A DNA stretch of 64,000 nucleotides. It comes from Sipunculus nudus. Taxonomy: Eukaryota > Annelida > Sipuncula > Golfingiida > Sipunculidae. The translations under genes were made by a program, and so were the position numbers. The DNA is taken from contig CM049307.1 in the NCBI GenBank assembly GCA_026874595.1, positions 46,963,178 to 47,027,177 on the forward strand. The letters are read 5' to 3'. Below, piece after piece: positions 11,545-21,799 of this stretch (position 1 is its first letter; the number at the start of each line of letters is the position of its first letter). The notes beneath the pieces are model-generated. The model saw only the letters and a list, made by a program, of their open reading frames with translations, did no database searches and was not told the DNA's origin.

Positions 11545-13750
11545 CTCCCCATTAGTTGTTCAGATACTTCAGCTTTTGTATCAAATTGTCCATTATTCTG
11601 AGGGATACTTCGGAGTCCTATAGCTTGAAGGATATGGGTAACAGAGACCTAATTTTATGTTTCCACAGGCACTTTTCATGGGCCTCCTTGCATGACAAGA
11701 ATGAAGATTCTAGGTCCAGTTGTTGCGATTTGTACCCTGTTGACAGATAACCACATCTTTAAAGGTATCAAAAAAAGAGAAAAAAAAAATCGTAAAAATT
11801 TGAAAAAAATAGAGGTGGCGCACCCAGTCTGCAGAAACTGATGGAACAGGTCATGATCAATATGTATGCCGAAAATCATGACCATCAGTGTTGTAGTTAT
11901 TGAGATACTGCAGTTTTTGTATCAAATTTTCCATTATTCTGGGGGGTAATTTGGAGCCATACAGCTTAAAGAATATGGCTAACAGAGACCTAATTTCAGG
12001 TTTCCATGGAGACTTTTCATGGGTCTCCCTGTGTGTCAAGAATGAAGATTCTAGGTCCAGTTTTAATGATTTGTGCCCTGTTAACAGATGTTCATAACTT
12101 TAAAGGTCTCAAAAATAGAGAAAAAATTCGTAAAAAAACCCGAACAAATACAGGTGGTGCCACCAGTCTGCAGAAACTGATGAAACTCTCCATGATCAAT
12201 ATCCATGAAAAAAATTATGGTGATCTCTGCATTAGTTGTTCAGATACTTCAGCTTTTGTATCAAATTTTCCATTATTCTGAGCTGTACTTTGGAGTAGCT
12301 CAAAGGATATGGGTAACAGAGACCTAATTTCAGGTGTCCATGGAGACTTATCATGGGTCTCCCTGTGTGTCAACAATGAAGATTCTAGGTCCAGTCCTTA
12401 CGATTTGTACCCTGTTGACAGATAACTACATCCTGCAGGGTCTCGAAAATAGAGAATAAAAAATTGTGAAAATTTGAAAAAAATACAGGTGGCACCACCA
12501 GTCTGCAGGTACTGATGAAACACCTCTTGATCAATATGTATGCCAAAAATCATGACCATCAGTGTTGTAGTTATTGAGATGTTGCAGTTTGTTTTTATCA
12601 AATTTTCCATTATTCTGGGGGGTTATTGGGAGCCCCCCATAGCTCAAAGGATATGGGTAACAGAGACCTTATTTCAGGTTTCCATGGAGACTTTTTATGG
12701 ACCTCTCAGTGTGTCAAGAATGAAGATTCTAGGTCCAGTCTTTATGATTTGTGCCCTGTTAACAGCTGTTCACATTTTTAAATTCGTAAAAAATCGAAAA
12801 ATTCAGGTAAGCCACCAGTCTGCAGGAAGTGATGGAACATCTCATGATCAATACGTATGCCAAAAATCATGACCATCAGTCAAGTAGTTAATGAGATATT
12901 GAAGTTTTTGTATGAAATTTTTGACTTTTCTGGGGGGTACTTTGGGGCCCCATAGCTCGAAGGATATGGGTAACAGAGATCTAATTTATGGTTTCCATGG
13001 AGACTTTTAATAGGTTTCTCAGTGTGTTGAGAATGAAGATTCTAGGTCCAGCGGTTACGATTTGTGCCACGTTAACAGATGACAGCATCTTTAAACGTCT
13101 CAAAAATAGAGGAAAAAATTGTAAAAAAATCGAAAAATACAGGTGGCGCCACCAGTCTGCAGGAACTTATGGAACATTTCATGATCAATATGTATGCCAA
13201 AAATCATGACCATCAGTGTTGTAGTTATTGAGATATTGAAGTTTTTGTATGAAATTTTTTACTATTCTGGGGGGTACTTTGGGGCCCTATAGCTCGAAGG
13301 ATATGGGTAACAGAGACCTAATTTCTGGTTTCCAAGGAGATTTTTCATGGACCTCTCAGTGTATCAAGAAATAAGATTCTAGGTCTAGGCTTTACGATTT
13401 GTGCCTTGTTAACAGATGTTTACATTTTTAAAGGTCTCAAGAATAGAGAAAAAAATTTGTAAAAAATCGAAAGATACAGGTGGCGCCACCAGTCTGCAGG
13501 AAGTGATGGAACATCTCATGATCAATACGTATGCCAAAAATCATGACCATCAGTCAAGTAGTTAATGAGATATTGAAGTTTTTGTATGAAATTTTTTACT
13601 TTTCTAGGGGGTACTTTGGGGCCCCATAGCTCGAAGGATATGGGTAACAGAGACCTAATTTCTGGTTTCCAAGGAGATTTTTCATGGACCTCTCAGAATC
13701 CCAAGTTACAAGGTTCTAGGTTCAGCGGTTACGATTTGTGCCTGGTTTAC
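11545..13750 (-). repeat. ~337-bp tandem array inside element 2, about seven units
   Basis: The anchor GGATATGGGTAACAGAGAC recurs at 11630, 11971, 12305, 12649, 12962, 13299 and 13636, spacing 313-344 bp. Each unit also has ATGAAGATTCTAGGTCCAG, CCAGTCTGCAGGAACTGATG and ATGCCAAAAATCATGACCAT. The palindrome GGTGGCGCCACC is intact at 13142 and 13479 and degenerate in the other units. Several open frames of 60-110 residues are repeat read-through: they change frame between units and have no shared product. Confidence 0.9.
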
Positions 13751-13828
13751 GGACGGACAGACGGACAGACGGACGACGGACAAAGAGTGATCGCTATAGC
13801 TCAGATGACTTTCAGTCAGCTGAGCTAA

Positions 13829-15314
13829 AAAACAATTTGCATTTCTGTTTCCTTTATGGAAAGTCACAAGAATCAAGGATCCAGGAATTGGAGAGAGAAT
13901 ATTCCAATTGAGGAAGACTAAAACGAAATCCCTAGAAAAAGGTCCAGTGGTCCGGAAAAGGCCGCAACAAAGTCCGAATCCCTCAAAATATGTTTGTGGC
14001 AGCCCCCTCGTCACTAGAAATTATTCTCTTTCCTTATAAAAAAAAATATATGAAGGTGATCCGTCGCCATTATATCAGATGTCATGAATATTCATATATT
14101 GTAATATATTCAGACGGAGTCATACTCCGAAATTTTGCACAGCTATGCATGGACATTTCCAGTAGTCTCTGCGTAAGACATATGTGTATTGTGGTTCATA
14201 TAAATAGTGAGTTTAGAACTAACTAGAAGACCACGGACAAAGAGAGCGATGAACTCCGAATTTTCCGGAGTGACCCATGCCTCATTAGAGCTCACCACGC
14301 AACACCAGTCATGGTGCCCCGCAGATTCTTATAATCTCTTCCAGGGTTTTTGTGTGGTGGTCTTACATCCTTTCTTGTGATTTGCTGCTCCTCTTGGGGC
14401 ATTACTGACGGCTTTGTTTGGTATTCAAGGCCTATCTCAGCACGAAACCCCTTTACGACATTACGACCCCTTTACGGTATGCTGTTAGATGTAATACATT
14501 TCTCCATTCCGAGAAAACCCGACATTAGGCACAGCATCATAGGTCAAACTATTTGTCCTGCGAGTCAGGAGTTAACTGAAAGCCCGAGGCCTTGGCCCGT
14601 GTCACGGCTTGCTGATTACTCAAATAGTTACGAGTGAGTGTTTAGGGACTGTTTGATGCCAAGAGGGTCCAGATGGGATCACCCAGATTCTTAGATGACA
14701 TTCAGCGGAAGCCCTCAGCTAAAGGTGAAATTTGTCCCGATCATTATTTTACCTTAGACCTCATTAGCAAGAAGCCATGATGGAAGTTGAGTCGCCATTC
14801 GATTCAGCTATCGATGTCTCTAAAACGCTACGTAAATGGGGGTAGAATTAACCGACTTCTTCTAGGCAGAAACAGAGTCTTCTTAGTGACATTTTTTAGC
14901 GTTGAAGATTTCACCTTTCCTGTCTTACTTTTAACGATTGCCATAGTTAGTTTTTAGAAGGCATTCAAATATATCTCCAGTACTTGCTTATATGTACTAA
15001 AAGATAGCCTTTTAAACCTTATCTTGTGCATCATTTTGACTGTGTACTCTTCAATATGTTATAATTCATTTTAAATGGATCCTCGATTGAGACATCCCGA
15101 TTCAGTTTGATGACCGACCCTCGAAAGTGTAGTTTCTTTATAACCTCAATCTTCTTATATTTACTGTTTTAAAAAGGCTGATTTTTGCTAAATATTGTTA
15201 ATATCGATTTCCCTCCGGCTTCTATAAAAACTACAAGAAAAAAGTTGATATGTGAAACAGATCTTGTATGATGTACTCTTTGAAGATTGTGAATACCTGT
15301 ATTCAATTTGAGTG
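13829..15314. other. Non-coding stretch with small hairpins
   Basis: No exon is supported. Two short inverted repeats built from ACTCCG/CGGAGT occur near 14114-14132 and 14250-14270. The 95-residue open frame at 14350-14637 contains an internal partial duplication (CCCTTTACGACATTACGACC) and no recognisable domain. Confidence 0.4.
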
Positions 15315-15640
15315 GGTCTATATCACCAACCAAAATTGCCTCTATGACCTTGAAAACTGCATCAAGGTCATCCATGTTCGCACTTTACCTAGCCCTTTGT
15401 GAGGTGCATCAATGCTGCAAGTTTGATGACTCTGTCTCAAATCCTTTTTAAGTTTATGCGTTTAAATTATTTTAGCATGATCGCCTCTGTGACCTTGAAA
15501 AATAAATCAAGGTCATCCATATTCGAACTGGACCTAGTGTTTTATGAGTTGTATCAATGGTGTGAGTATAGTGGTTGTATGATTTTTTGTTTTAAGTTAT
15601 TGCATTAACATCAGATCTGTGACAGACGGAAGGATGCTTA
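15315..15640. repeat. Tandem pair (145-bp period) with inverted TGACCTTGA/TCAAGGTCA half-sites
   Basis: Two units share CCTCTRTGACCTTGAAAA, ATCAAGGTCATCCAT, TTCG and GTATCAATG-like blocks. In each, TGACCTTGA faces TCAAGGTCA: 15345-15353 with 15362-15370, and 15490-15498 with 15507-15515. The pair ends close to GACAGACGGAAGG, resembling the tetranucleotide tract that follows tandem cores in elements 1 and 2, so it may be a third, shorter relative. TCAAGGTCA is the extended half-site of monomer-binding nuclear receptors (ERR and SF-1 type); function here is unknown. Confidence 0.65.
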
Positions 15641-15800
15641 CAATTTCTATGTCACATTATGTGACAATAATTGACCTATCCAACAGAGCCCAAATGTCTG
15701 CCCTCTTAAATAATTTTTACAATGAGCCCCCAAAACGCTTCTACACAGGTCTTCCATGGCCATGGTAGCAAGATAGCAAGAGATGAATACAATATAATAA

Positions 15801-15848
15801 TGACGTCACAAAGGTCGATGACGCATGGCGTCATATTGACTGACGTCA
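15801..15848. promoter_or_regulatory. Cluster of CRE-like palindromes
   Basis: Two perfect TGACGTCA sites (15801-15808 and 15841-15848) flank ATGACGC-ATG-GCGTCAT (15818-15834), giving four TGACG cores on both strands in 48 bp. TGACGTCA is the consensus CREB/ATF site. No nearby gene start is identified, so a regulatory role is only a possibility. Confidence 0.4.
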
Positions 15849-16343
15849 TCAGCTGGTATCGCTATCCTCATATCGCAGTCATTGTTCATGAACTCTTTTG
15901 CAAGATTTTTGATTATTTGTCTCATACGAATTACATGCCAGGTAAGACATTATTATTTACTCGGTTGTCATGAAAATTGGCTCCTGCAGCCTATAGCCTA
16001 GATTTTTTTTATACTGTCTCCTATATAAAAAAATATCCCGGAAAACATGCCGACCTGGGTACTGCCTACTGGTACAGACTACACGTGGTCTGTTTGACAG
16101 AGCTCTGTCACATTATGCAAAATTTTGTTTTTGTCAGATGATTGACGCTTTGCACAGTTTAAGGTCACCTGATTGGTTGCTCGTTAGTCCAATGCTTATG
16201 ATTATTCATTGAATGAACATGCGATTAAGGTCAAATAGAGTTCATGGATAGGTCAATTCTTTGGCATCAGCAGTATACGAAAATCATTCAGTGTATTTTC
16301 AAATATCATGGTAACAGAAACTGTTAAATGTCTCAGAGGATAC

Positions 16344-16756
16344 TGTTACGGGGTGACATAAAAGCGGACCGAACTGTCTCGCAAGTGAAGCATGCTTTGC
16401 TAGCGAAGCGGTTGGTTCGCCGGACTGGTACGCCACCGACCTGGGTTCGACTCCCGGATCGGCCCAGGGATTTTCCCCTCATTTATTTGGTTTCGTAACA
16501 AAAAGGGGGCTTGTCCGACGTGACGGTAAAACTTTGTGGCCCAGGGAATAAGCTCACAAAAGTGTGACTCCTAAGATAATTACTCTTGTTCTGATAGCAG
16601 AACGCTCTTAAAGAGGGGGTGTGTTACGGGGTGACATAAAAGCGGACCGAACTTTTCTAGCGAAGCGGTTGGTACGCCGGACTTGTGCGCCACCGACTTG
16701 GGTTCGACTCCCGGATCGGCCCAGGATTTTCCCCTCATTTATTTGTCTTCGTAACA
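16344..16756 (+). mobile_element. TRIM-type miniature LTR retrotransposon, copy 2 with 4-bp target duplication
   Basis: The 5' LTR is 16344-16500 (157 bp, TGTTACGG...CGTAACA) and the 3' LTR is 16622-16756 (135 bp, missing about 22 bp near its start). ATAC lies immediately before the first TG (16340-16343) and immediately after the last CA (16757-16760), a 4-bp target-site duplication. The primer-binding site is at 16504-16521 (AGGGGGCTTGTCCGACGT) and the purine tract AAAGAGGGGG ends just before the 3' LTR. The core has no open frame. The 5' LTR carries A-box TAGCGAAGCGG (16401) and B-box GGTTCGACTCC (16444), 43 bp apart as in a tRNA gene. Confidence 0.9.
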
Positions 16757-16893
16757 ATACGCATATTACAACTTCCTAAATAACATTTCTGTAATTGTTG
16801 TGACTCTTGAAATATCAAATGGAACGCCCTGTCAAAACATTTGAAACACACATAACATGTTAATGTAATTATCCCTTCAGTCAATACAGAGGG

Positions 16894-16945
16894 GGATGGT
16901 GCTTTAAATCCCGCCCCCCCCCCCCCCACCACCACTTTTAATAAG
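16894..16945. repeat. Poly-C tract with flanking GGGGGATGGT repeats
   Basis: A run of C interrupted by A (around 16911-16930) sits between two direct copies of GGGGGATGGT (16890 and 16945 areas). This is low-complexity sequence and possibly an eroded MITE, but the ends are not clear. Confidence 0.5.
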
Positions 16946-17036
16946 GGGGATGGTCAATGTATAACGTCATATCGACCCTCTGGCATTACGACCAGATTAC
17001 TAGCGCCAGAGTGTCATTACATCTATGTCTGAGGAA

Positions 17037-17500
17037 CGCATTAATGAAGATGCAAATATTTTCGTCATTTCTGACAATGCTTCATGGCCTACAGGTAAAC
17101 TTTCAATCAACATAAACCAGACCAATCGTTACCATTTTTGTGTACTTTCTAATAATACCAAACATGAGCGAGAAAAATTCCGTTTTAACCCAGCACCCCT
17201 TAGGCATGTTTGTTGAATTTATGACCGCATGAACACAAGCAAGGCTCGCACGGGTTACAGGACGCAGGCAGCTTGCAGGCGATACAGGAAATGACCCGTG
17301 TCCACGGAGACGGTGTTTCAGTTTGGGTTGTGAGCTCACATGTATACTATTGTGTAAATTCATTATTTTTAGCATAATATTGAGATTATGGGCCGTTTAC
17401 CACGATATGAATGCAACCTGATGCAAGACCACTGCGATACATTCCTAGATATAACTTGTATCAGCCCAATTATCTGATTGCCTACTGAGTCGGGTTGTCA
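17037..17500. repeat. Dispersed repeat, copy B
   Basis: This is collinear with 1799-2230: GATGCAAATATTTTCG, TCTGACAATGCTTCATGGC, TTTTTGTGTACTTTCTAA, AATTCCGTTTTAACCCAGCA, TTTGTTGAATTTATG and GTTGTGAGCTCACATGTATA appear in the same order. Open frames on the two strands are not shared with copy A, so this is not conserved coding sequence. Confidence 0.6.
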
Positions 17501-20500
17501 CGGCTAGTCAATGTAATAACTACCTCCCCTGATATTCGGAGAAAAATATTCATATATTGCAAATATTAACAATTAGAATTAAAGACTTTGGTTCATTCAT
17601 GAGTTTACTATGAAATATCATATATCTAAACCTGGTTTAGAAATAACATATACCAGAAACAAAATAAAATCGTTTCTTAAAACCTAATTACTTAATTGTA
17701 ATGCATTTGAAATGTATCACAAAGACAATAAAAGATATATGTATATATGTTAAAAAAAAAGTCCCAACTTTAATTGCCCCTTCAAGCCTGCGATTCATCA
17801 CCCAACCCACACTTTTAGATAAGGTGACGCCACTGTCTCCCTTAGGCTAGACATTTATGCGCTGTGCAATAATCAGTTCACCATTGGAAAAAATATTTTT
17901 CTTTATTTTGAGAAAAGATTCTTGAATGTCAATAGCAAATAGAATCGGACGCATCAGTACTATAATGCAACGACACATCCTTATTTTTGTCCACATCCTC
18001 TGTTGTTGCACTAATTGGTTTTAATTTCACAGCCTTAAAACAAAAATTATATAATTAGAAATTATTAATTAGAACTCTTCTGATAGTGCTTGAGATCCAG
18101 TTAGTCAATTACATCACTGCTTTTCCCAATGGTTACTTGATTTTACGGACAGATGGGCTGACTTTGCTTACATAGTTCAAACTTGTCATGTGTGAAATTA
18201 CCACTCCTTTCATCTCGGTAACACGCACATGAAATCCTTCAGCTTTACGCCAAGCTTGGGCTGGGTGTATTATATACTGTAAGAACTTTTTTCTGCACTT
18301 GGCCAGTATATAACACATGCAGTGGACCAGTTTGGTTATATATAGCACCTGTATTCATCGCTAGGCCTCTGTGTGTTTTATACACTGGATTTTGTCACAT
18401 AGGATCGATAGGTAAAGTTCTAGACGGGCTCCAGACAACACCATATTTCATATCCATCTCTATATACACATCCTGACATACAAACCCCGCAAAAGGAGAT
18501 ACGTTTGAAATCTTTGAAACGTTAAACAAACAACACACATCCATGCCATACCTTGATATTAATTTTTGATTTCCTTATCAAAGACTAATGCATAATATCC
18601 AGAACGATTTCAGCTATTGCTTTTCTTGAGTATGCCATAAAAAATGGAATACCTCTCACCAAAAATGATACGCCCCACAGACTTTAATAATTAGAACACC
18701 ACGGATAACCTGTTTACTACAGGAATATATCTAATGAAAAATTATAACAAGATTAGTTAGGAATAGGGGAGCGACTCTACGATTAATTAATCTTCAAGCT
18801 ACTGTAAACGGATTCGGAGCATGTTTTGTTATATTTAGAAGTTAATTGCTCAGGATTACATCGAATGTACGTATTAACTAAGTTCCACGACAAGCATGCA
18901 CTGTGAAAGATAATTCTTTGTTGGGTCACATAGACCCTCATAATTCAGATTTGCACGTTATATCTATAGATGAGAAAGAAGAGTGCAATAAAAATATATT
19001 AAATATAAAACGAATGGAAAAGAATAGATATTTATAAACCTATGTGGTGGACTGGAAAAGTTGTTTGACGCTTGATGGGACGCATTATACACAATATATG
19101 CCATGATGTTAAGATGGCATTTAAAAAAACATTCTGTATGACAGCGTCCCTGTATCCCTTTACGTTACGCTGTTTTATACTTAAATGAAAAACCCGAATA
19201 TATGAAAAAATAACAGACAAAAATCTGTAAAAGAAGAGCCTCTCAATGGTAAAACGTTTACATCGGTTATATGTCATAAAATCATTGAAAAGAAACATAT
19301 AAATATAAATAAGAGGTTCATTTCAGCACCAATAAATAATTAAACTGAATTGTCGAATTAAAGATAGAGCTAAGCTAAAATAATTGGAAGATCGGAGCTG
19401 AAATAATTTTTTTTGTCAAAGGCAGGAAAAAAGTAAATTCTAGTTAATATATTGCATTATTATGCTTTTAAGAAGCAAAACTTATATTACGGTGGATCAC
19501 TTTTTCAACAAAGAAAACTGACGTCAATTACCCCTTAATAATAACAGAATTAAGTTAAGATGTCAATTTAATCCAAGCACCGTCACTATTGGCCAAGCTT
19601 TTCCAAGCTGGTTCTTAAAATGAATTGCGAATTCTTTAACGGTTTGATCCCTTCTCCTTCCGGGCTGGCTTTTAATTTTATCAGGTCCTTAACTTGATCT
19701 AACACTAATTTATTTTGTCATCGTAACCTGCCCTTTGCATGATGAAGAATTTTTTAAACATTTATACATGGACCCTGATTTCTTCAACCCTTGTCATCTT
19801 ACGTACCTTACTGTCACAGGTCATGTACTGGCGTGGGTTTTCTCGCGAGATCTCGGGGCCTGGAGGCGTATTCTCTGGTGTGTGACAAAATGGTGTGAAA
19901 TAGAGGAAACGTGACAACGAAATGTCAAAGTAAGACAGGCTCTTCGATTTAATAGTGATAAATGGCAGGGACCGATCTGTTTTTATTATCTAAGCTGCGG
20001 CGAAAAGGATCTGCATCTAATGGATGGCTCACAGTGGAATAGCTTTGCGGCTGGCGAATACAGATTTCATTTCCTGATTTCACTTGTTTGCGGTCTTTGA
20101 TGAACATGTCTTTATTAATCCTTGTAATTTTATTCTCCGGCAGCTGAACATGAATCTGGTAGATTGAATTCGTCAAGAGAAAAGACTTTCTCAGCTGTAA
20201 TTACAAGTCACACAAAGCAATTTTACAGATGGTTACTGTCCACAAGAAACGGGGAAACCTCGTAAGACTTTAATAATATTGTCAAGACGCATATTATTTA
20301 TTATACTGACAACACTTTGATCATATTGTGAAACGTGATCTTATTTTCTGCTCTTCTGTCTCATTTAATGCTTTCAAACATGTCTCAGAGGGATCAAAGA
20401 TCTATAGATGTGGAAGTATTATTTTTATTCAGTGCGGGGATGGGATTTGTACAACATGTATTGCATGCGTGTATTCCTTTATTATGTTAATCAATTAACT

Positions 20501-20690
20501 GCTAACAATGGTAAAATATACTTGACATAAATGTCTTGGAATGCCTTCGTCTATAATGTTATTTTAAGATTGCATATTCAACGAATTAAGATGTTTAATG
20601 ATTTACTGGTATCTAAGAATGACATAGTTTATTGATTCGCTAACTAAAATAAAAGTAAAATATATCAGAATACCTCAGATAATCATAGGT
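17501..20690. other. Long AT-rich non-coding stretch
   Basis: In 3.2 kb I see no exon, RNA gene or tandem repeat that I can support. The open frames at 18133-18348, 19032-19298 and 19949-20176 (all minus) have no splice signals or recognisable domains. This may be intron or intergenic. Confidence 0.45.
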
Positions 20691-20695
20691 TATTC

Positions 20696-20990
20696 ATGTA
20701 CCGTATACAATACAAAATTGCTGATTTTGTTTACCGCCGTTTTGATGACTCACTTCCATCATATTTGACTGAAAAAATAATAACCTATCGGCCTTTGCGA
20801 ACGCTGCGCTCGGCTGGCGGAAATCTTCTTAAAGTACTAAAGTGTAATATGAAAATCGGTGAACGTTCCTTCCGTTTCATAGCCCCAAAAATTTGGAATT
20901 CACTTTTTGTAATTCCATTACACTTAGAAAATCTCCAACTCTTGTATCATTTAAAACAAATTTAAAAACGTATCTCTTTTGGCAAGCTTT
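20696..20990 (+). pseudogene. 3' end of a non-LTR retrotransposon reverse transcriptase (decayed)
   Basis: The 89-residue open frame reads RFDDSLPSYLTEKI, then YRPLRTLRSAGGNLL, then GERSFRFIAPKIWNSL. This is the pattern found at the C-terminus of reverse transcriptases of Jockey/CR1-type LINEs (P-x-YL ... YxPxRxLRS ... GxRxFxxxAPxxWNSLP). After a frameshift near 20950 the expected continuation is readable as SFKTNLKTYLFWQAF in another frame. The sequence then runs into a (TG)n tract, GGCGCTATATAAATAC and an (ATT)n tail, as at a LINE 3' terminus. The 5' part, including the catalytic palm, is absent, as in a 5'-truncated copy. Family pattern is recalled; frameshift and tail are seen. Confidence 0.8.
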
Positions 20991-21049
20991 TGGAAATTAA
21001 TATGCATTTTTTTTCTGGGTCAGGCACAGGGAGTAGAAATTGTATGTGG

Positions 21050-21146
21050 GTATGTGTGTGTGTGTGTGTGGGAATTACGCTGTGAGTCCGACCATCGGAG
21101 AATTTGGCGCTATATAAATACTATATTATTATTATTATTATTATTA
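21050..21146 (+). repeat. (TG)n tract and (ATT)n tail of the LINE fragment
   Basis: A GTGTGTGTGTGTGTG run (about 21052-21070), then GGCGCTATATAAATAC, then an ATT run ending at 21146. It is directly abutted by a truncated TRIM copy. Confidence 0.85.
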
Positions 21147-21483
21147 ACATGGGTTCGAATCCGGGATCGGCCCAATGTTTTCCCCTGAGCAATTTGTCTT
21201 CGTAATAAAATGGGGGCTCGTCCGGAATGGCGGTAAACATTTTGGCAAAGGGAATAAACTCACTAATGTGTGACTCCTGGATTAATTAGTCTTAAACTGA
21301 TAGCAGGACGCTCTTAAGAGGGGGTGTGTTACGGGGTGCACATAAAAGCGGACTGAACTGTCTTGCTAGTGAAGCCTGCTTTTCTAGCGAAGCGGTTGGA
21401 AATCCGGACTAGTGCGCCACCAAAATGGGTTCGAATCCGGGATCGGCCCAATGTTTTCCCCTCAGCAATTTGTCTTTGTAACA
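21147..21483 (+). mobile_element. TRIM-type miniature LTR retrotransposon, copy 3 (5' truncated)
   Basis: Only the last ~60 bp of the 5' LTR remains (21147-21207), cut at the (ATT)n tail of the LINE fragment. The 3' LTR is complete (21327-21483, 157 bp, TGTTACGG...GTAACA). This copy has the best primer-binding site, at 21211-21228, starting three bases after the LTR. The purine tract AAGAGGGGG precedes the 3' LTR. The 3' LTR has the A-box-like TAGCGAAGCGG and the B-box GGTTCGAATCC. The core is non-coding. Abutment on the LINE tail suggests a nested insertion followed by deletion or recombination. Confidence 0.88.
21211..21228 (+). other. tRNA-Pro-type primer-binding site
   Basis: TGGGGGCTCGTCCGGAAT matches 17 of 18 positions of the well-known tRNA-Pro primer-binding site of gammaretroviruses (TGGGGGCTCGTCCGGGAT). 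It lies immediately inside the 5' LTR, where reverse transcription would be primed. The other two TRIM copies keep the core (GGGRCTYGTCC). The match is to a remembered motif, not to a tRNA of this species. Confidence 0.8.
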
Positions 21484-21799
21484 ACAGTATTTGCCCTCGC
21501 TCACATGTTCTGTATCTTTGAACAGTTCAACCGTTACAACAGTTCGTCAGCAATGCACATGCCTTATTATTATTTGGAAAATATAAATTAATGTTATAAA
21601 TAACAACGTTGGTCTAGTAATCTTAGGCTTCAACTGCAGGAACTTCATGAAACCAAACATACTTTAAGCCGGCCTCAAATCCACTGATTATTTATGGCCG
21701 ATTTTATATCGAATATTTATAAAGAATATGCAAAAAATGACGTGGACGTCTCGCTGACCGGCCAACGCATGCCTCGACGCCCACCGATTTAGTTACCAG
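21484..21799. other. Short non-coding spacer
   Basis: Nothing recognised between the TRIM and the next dispersed repeat. Confidence 0.4.

Larger units (their letters stand above)
9669..13828 (-). mobile_element. Non-autonomous element 2, same family as element 1, reverse orientation
   Basis: The left side starts AACAAG followed by the perfect palindrome TGACCCATGGGTCA (9675-9688) and GACGCTCAGCT, the reverse complement of the right end of element 1. The right side (13751-13826) has ACGGACGGACAGACGG repeats, AAAGAGTGATCGC, then the hairpin that begins AGCTCAGATGACT (13798) and closes AGTCAGCTGAGCT, the reverse complement of the left end of element 1. Inside are two different tandem arrays of about 278 bp and about 337 bp. 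No unit encodes a long protein. The length of 4.16 kb, against 2.0 kb for element 1, comes from array expansion. Family placement (bivalve pearl/helentron-like) is inference. Confidence 0.75.

Noticed and set aside
12540-13209. Series of 70-110-residue frames as a tandem gene family
   Set aside because: They are the 337-bp tandem array read in drifting frames; no frame is conserved across all units.
15668-16261. MITE bounded by AATTGACCTATCC inverted repeat
   Set aside because: The 13-bp inverted match is isolated, does not extend inward, and a match of this length within 600 bp is not rare enough in 64 kb. No target duplication seen.
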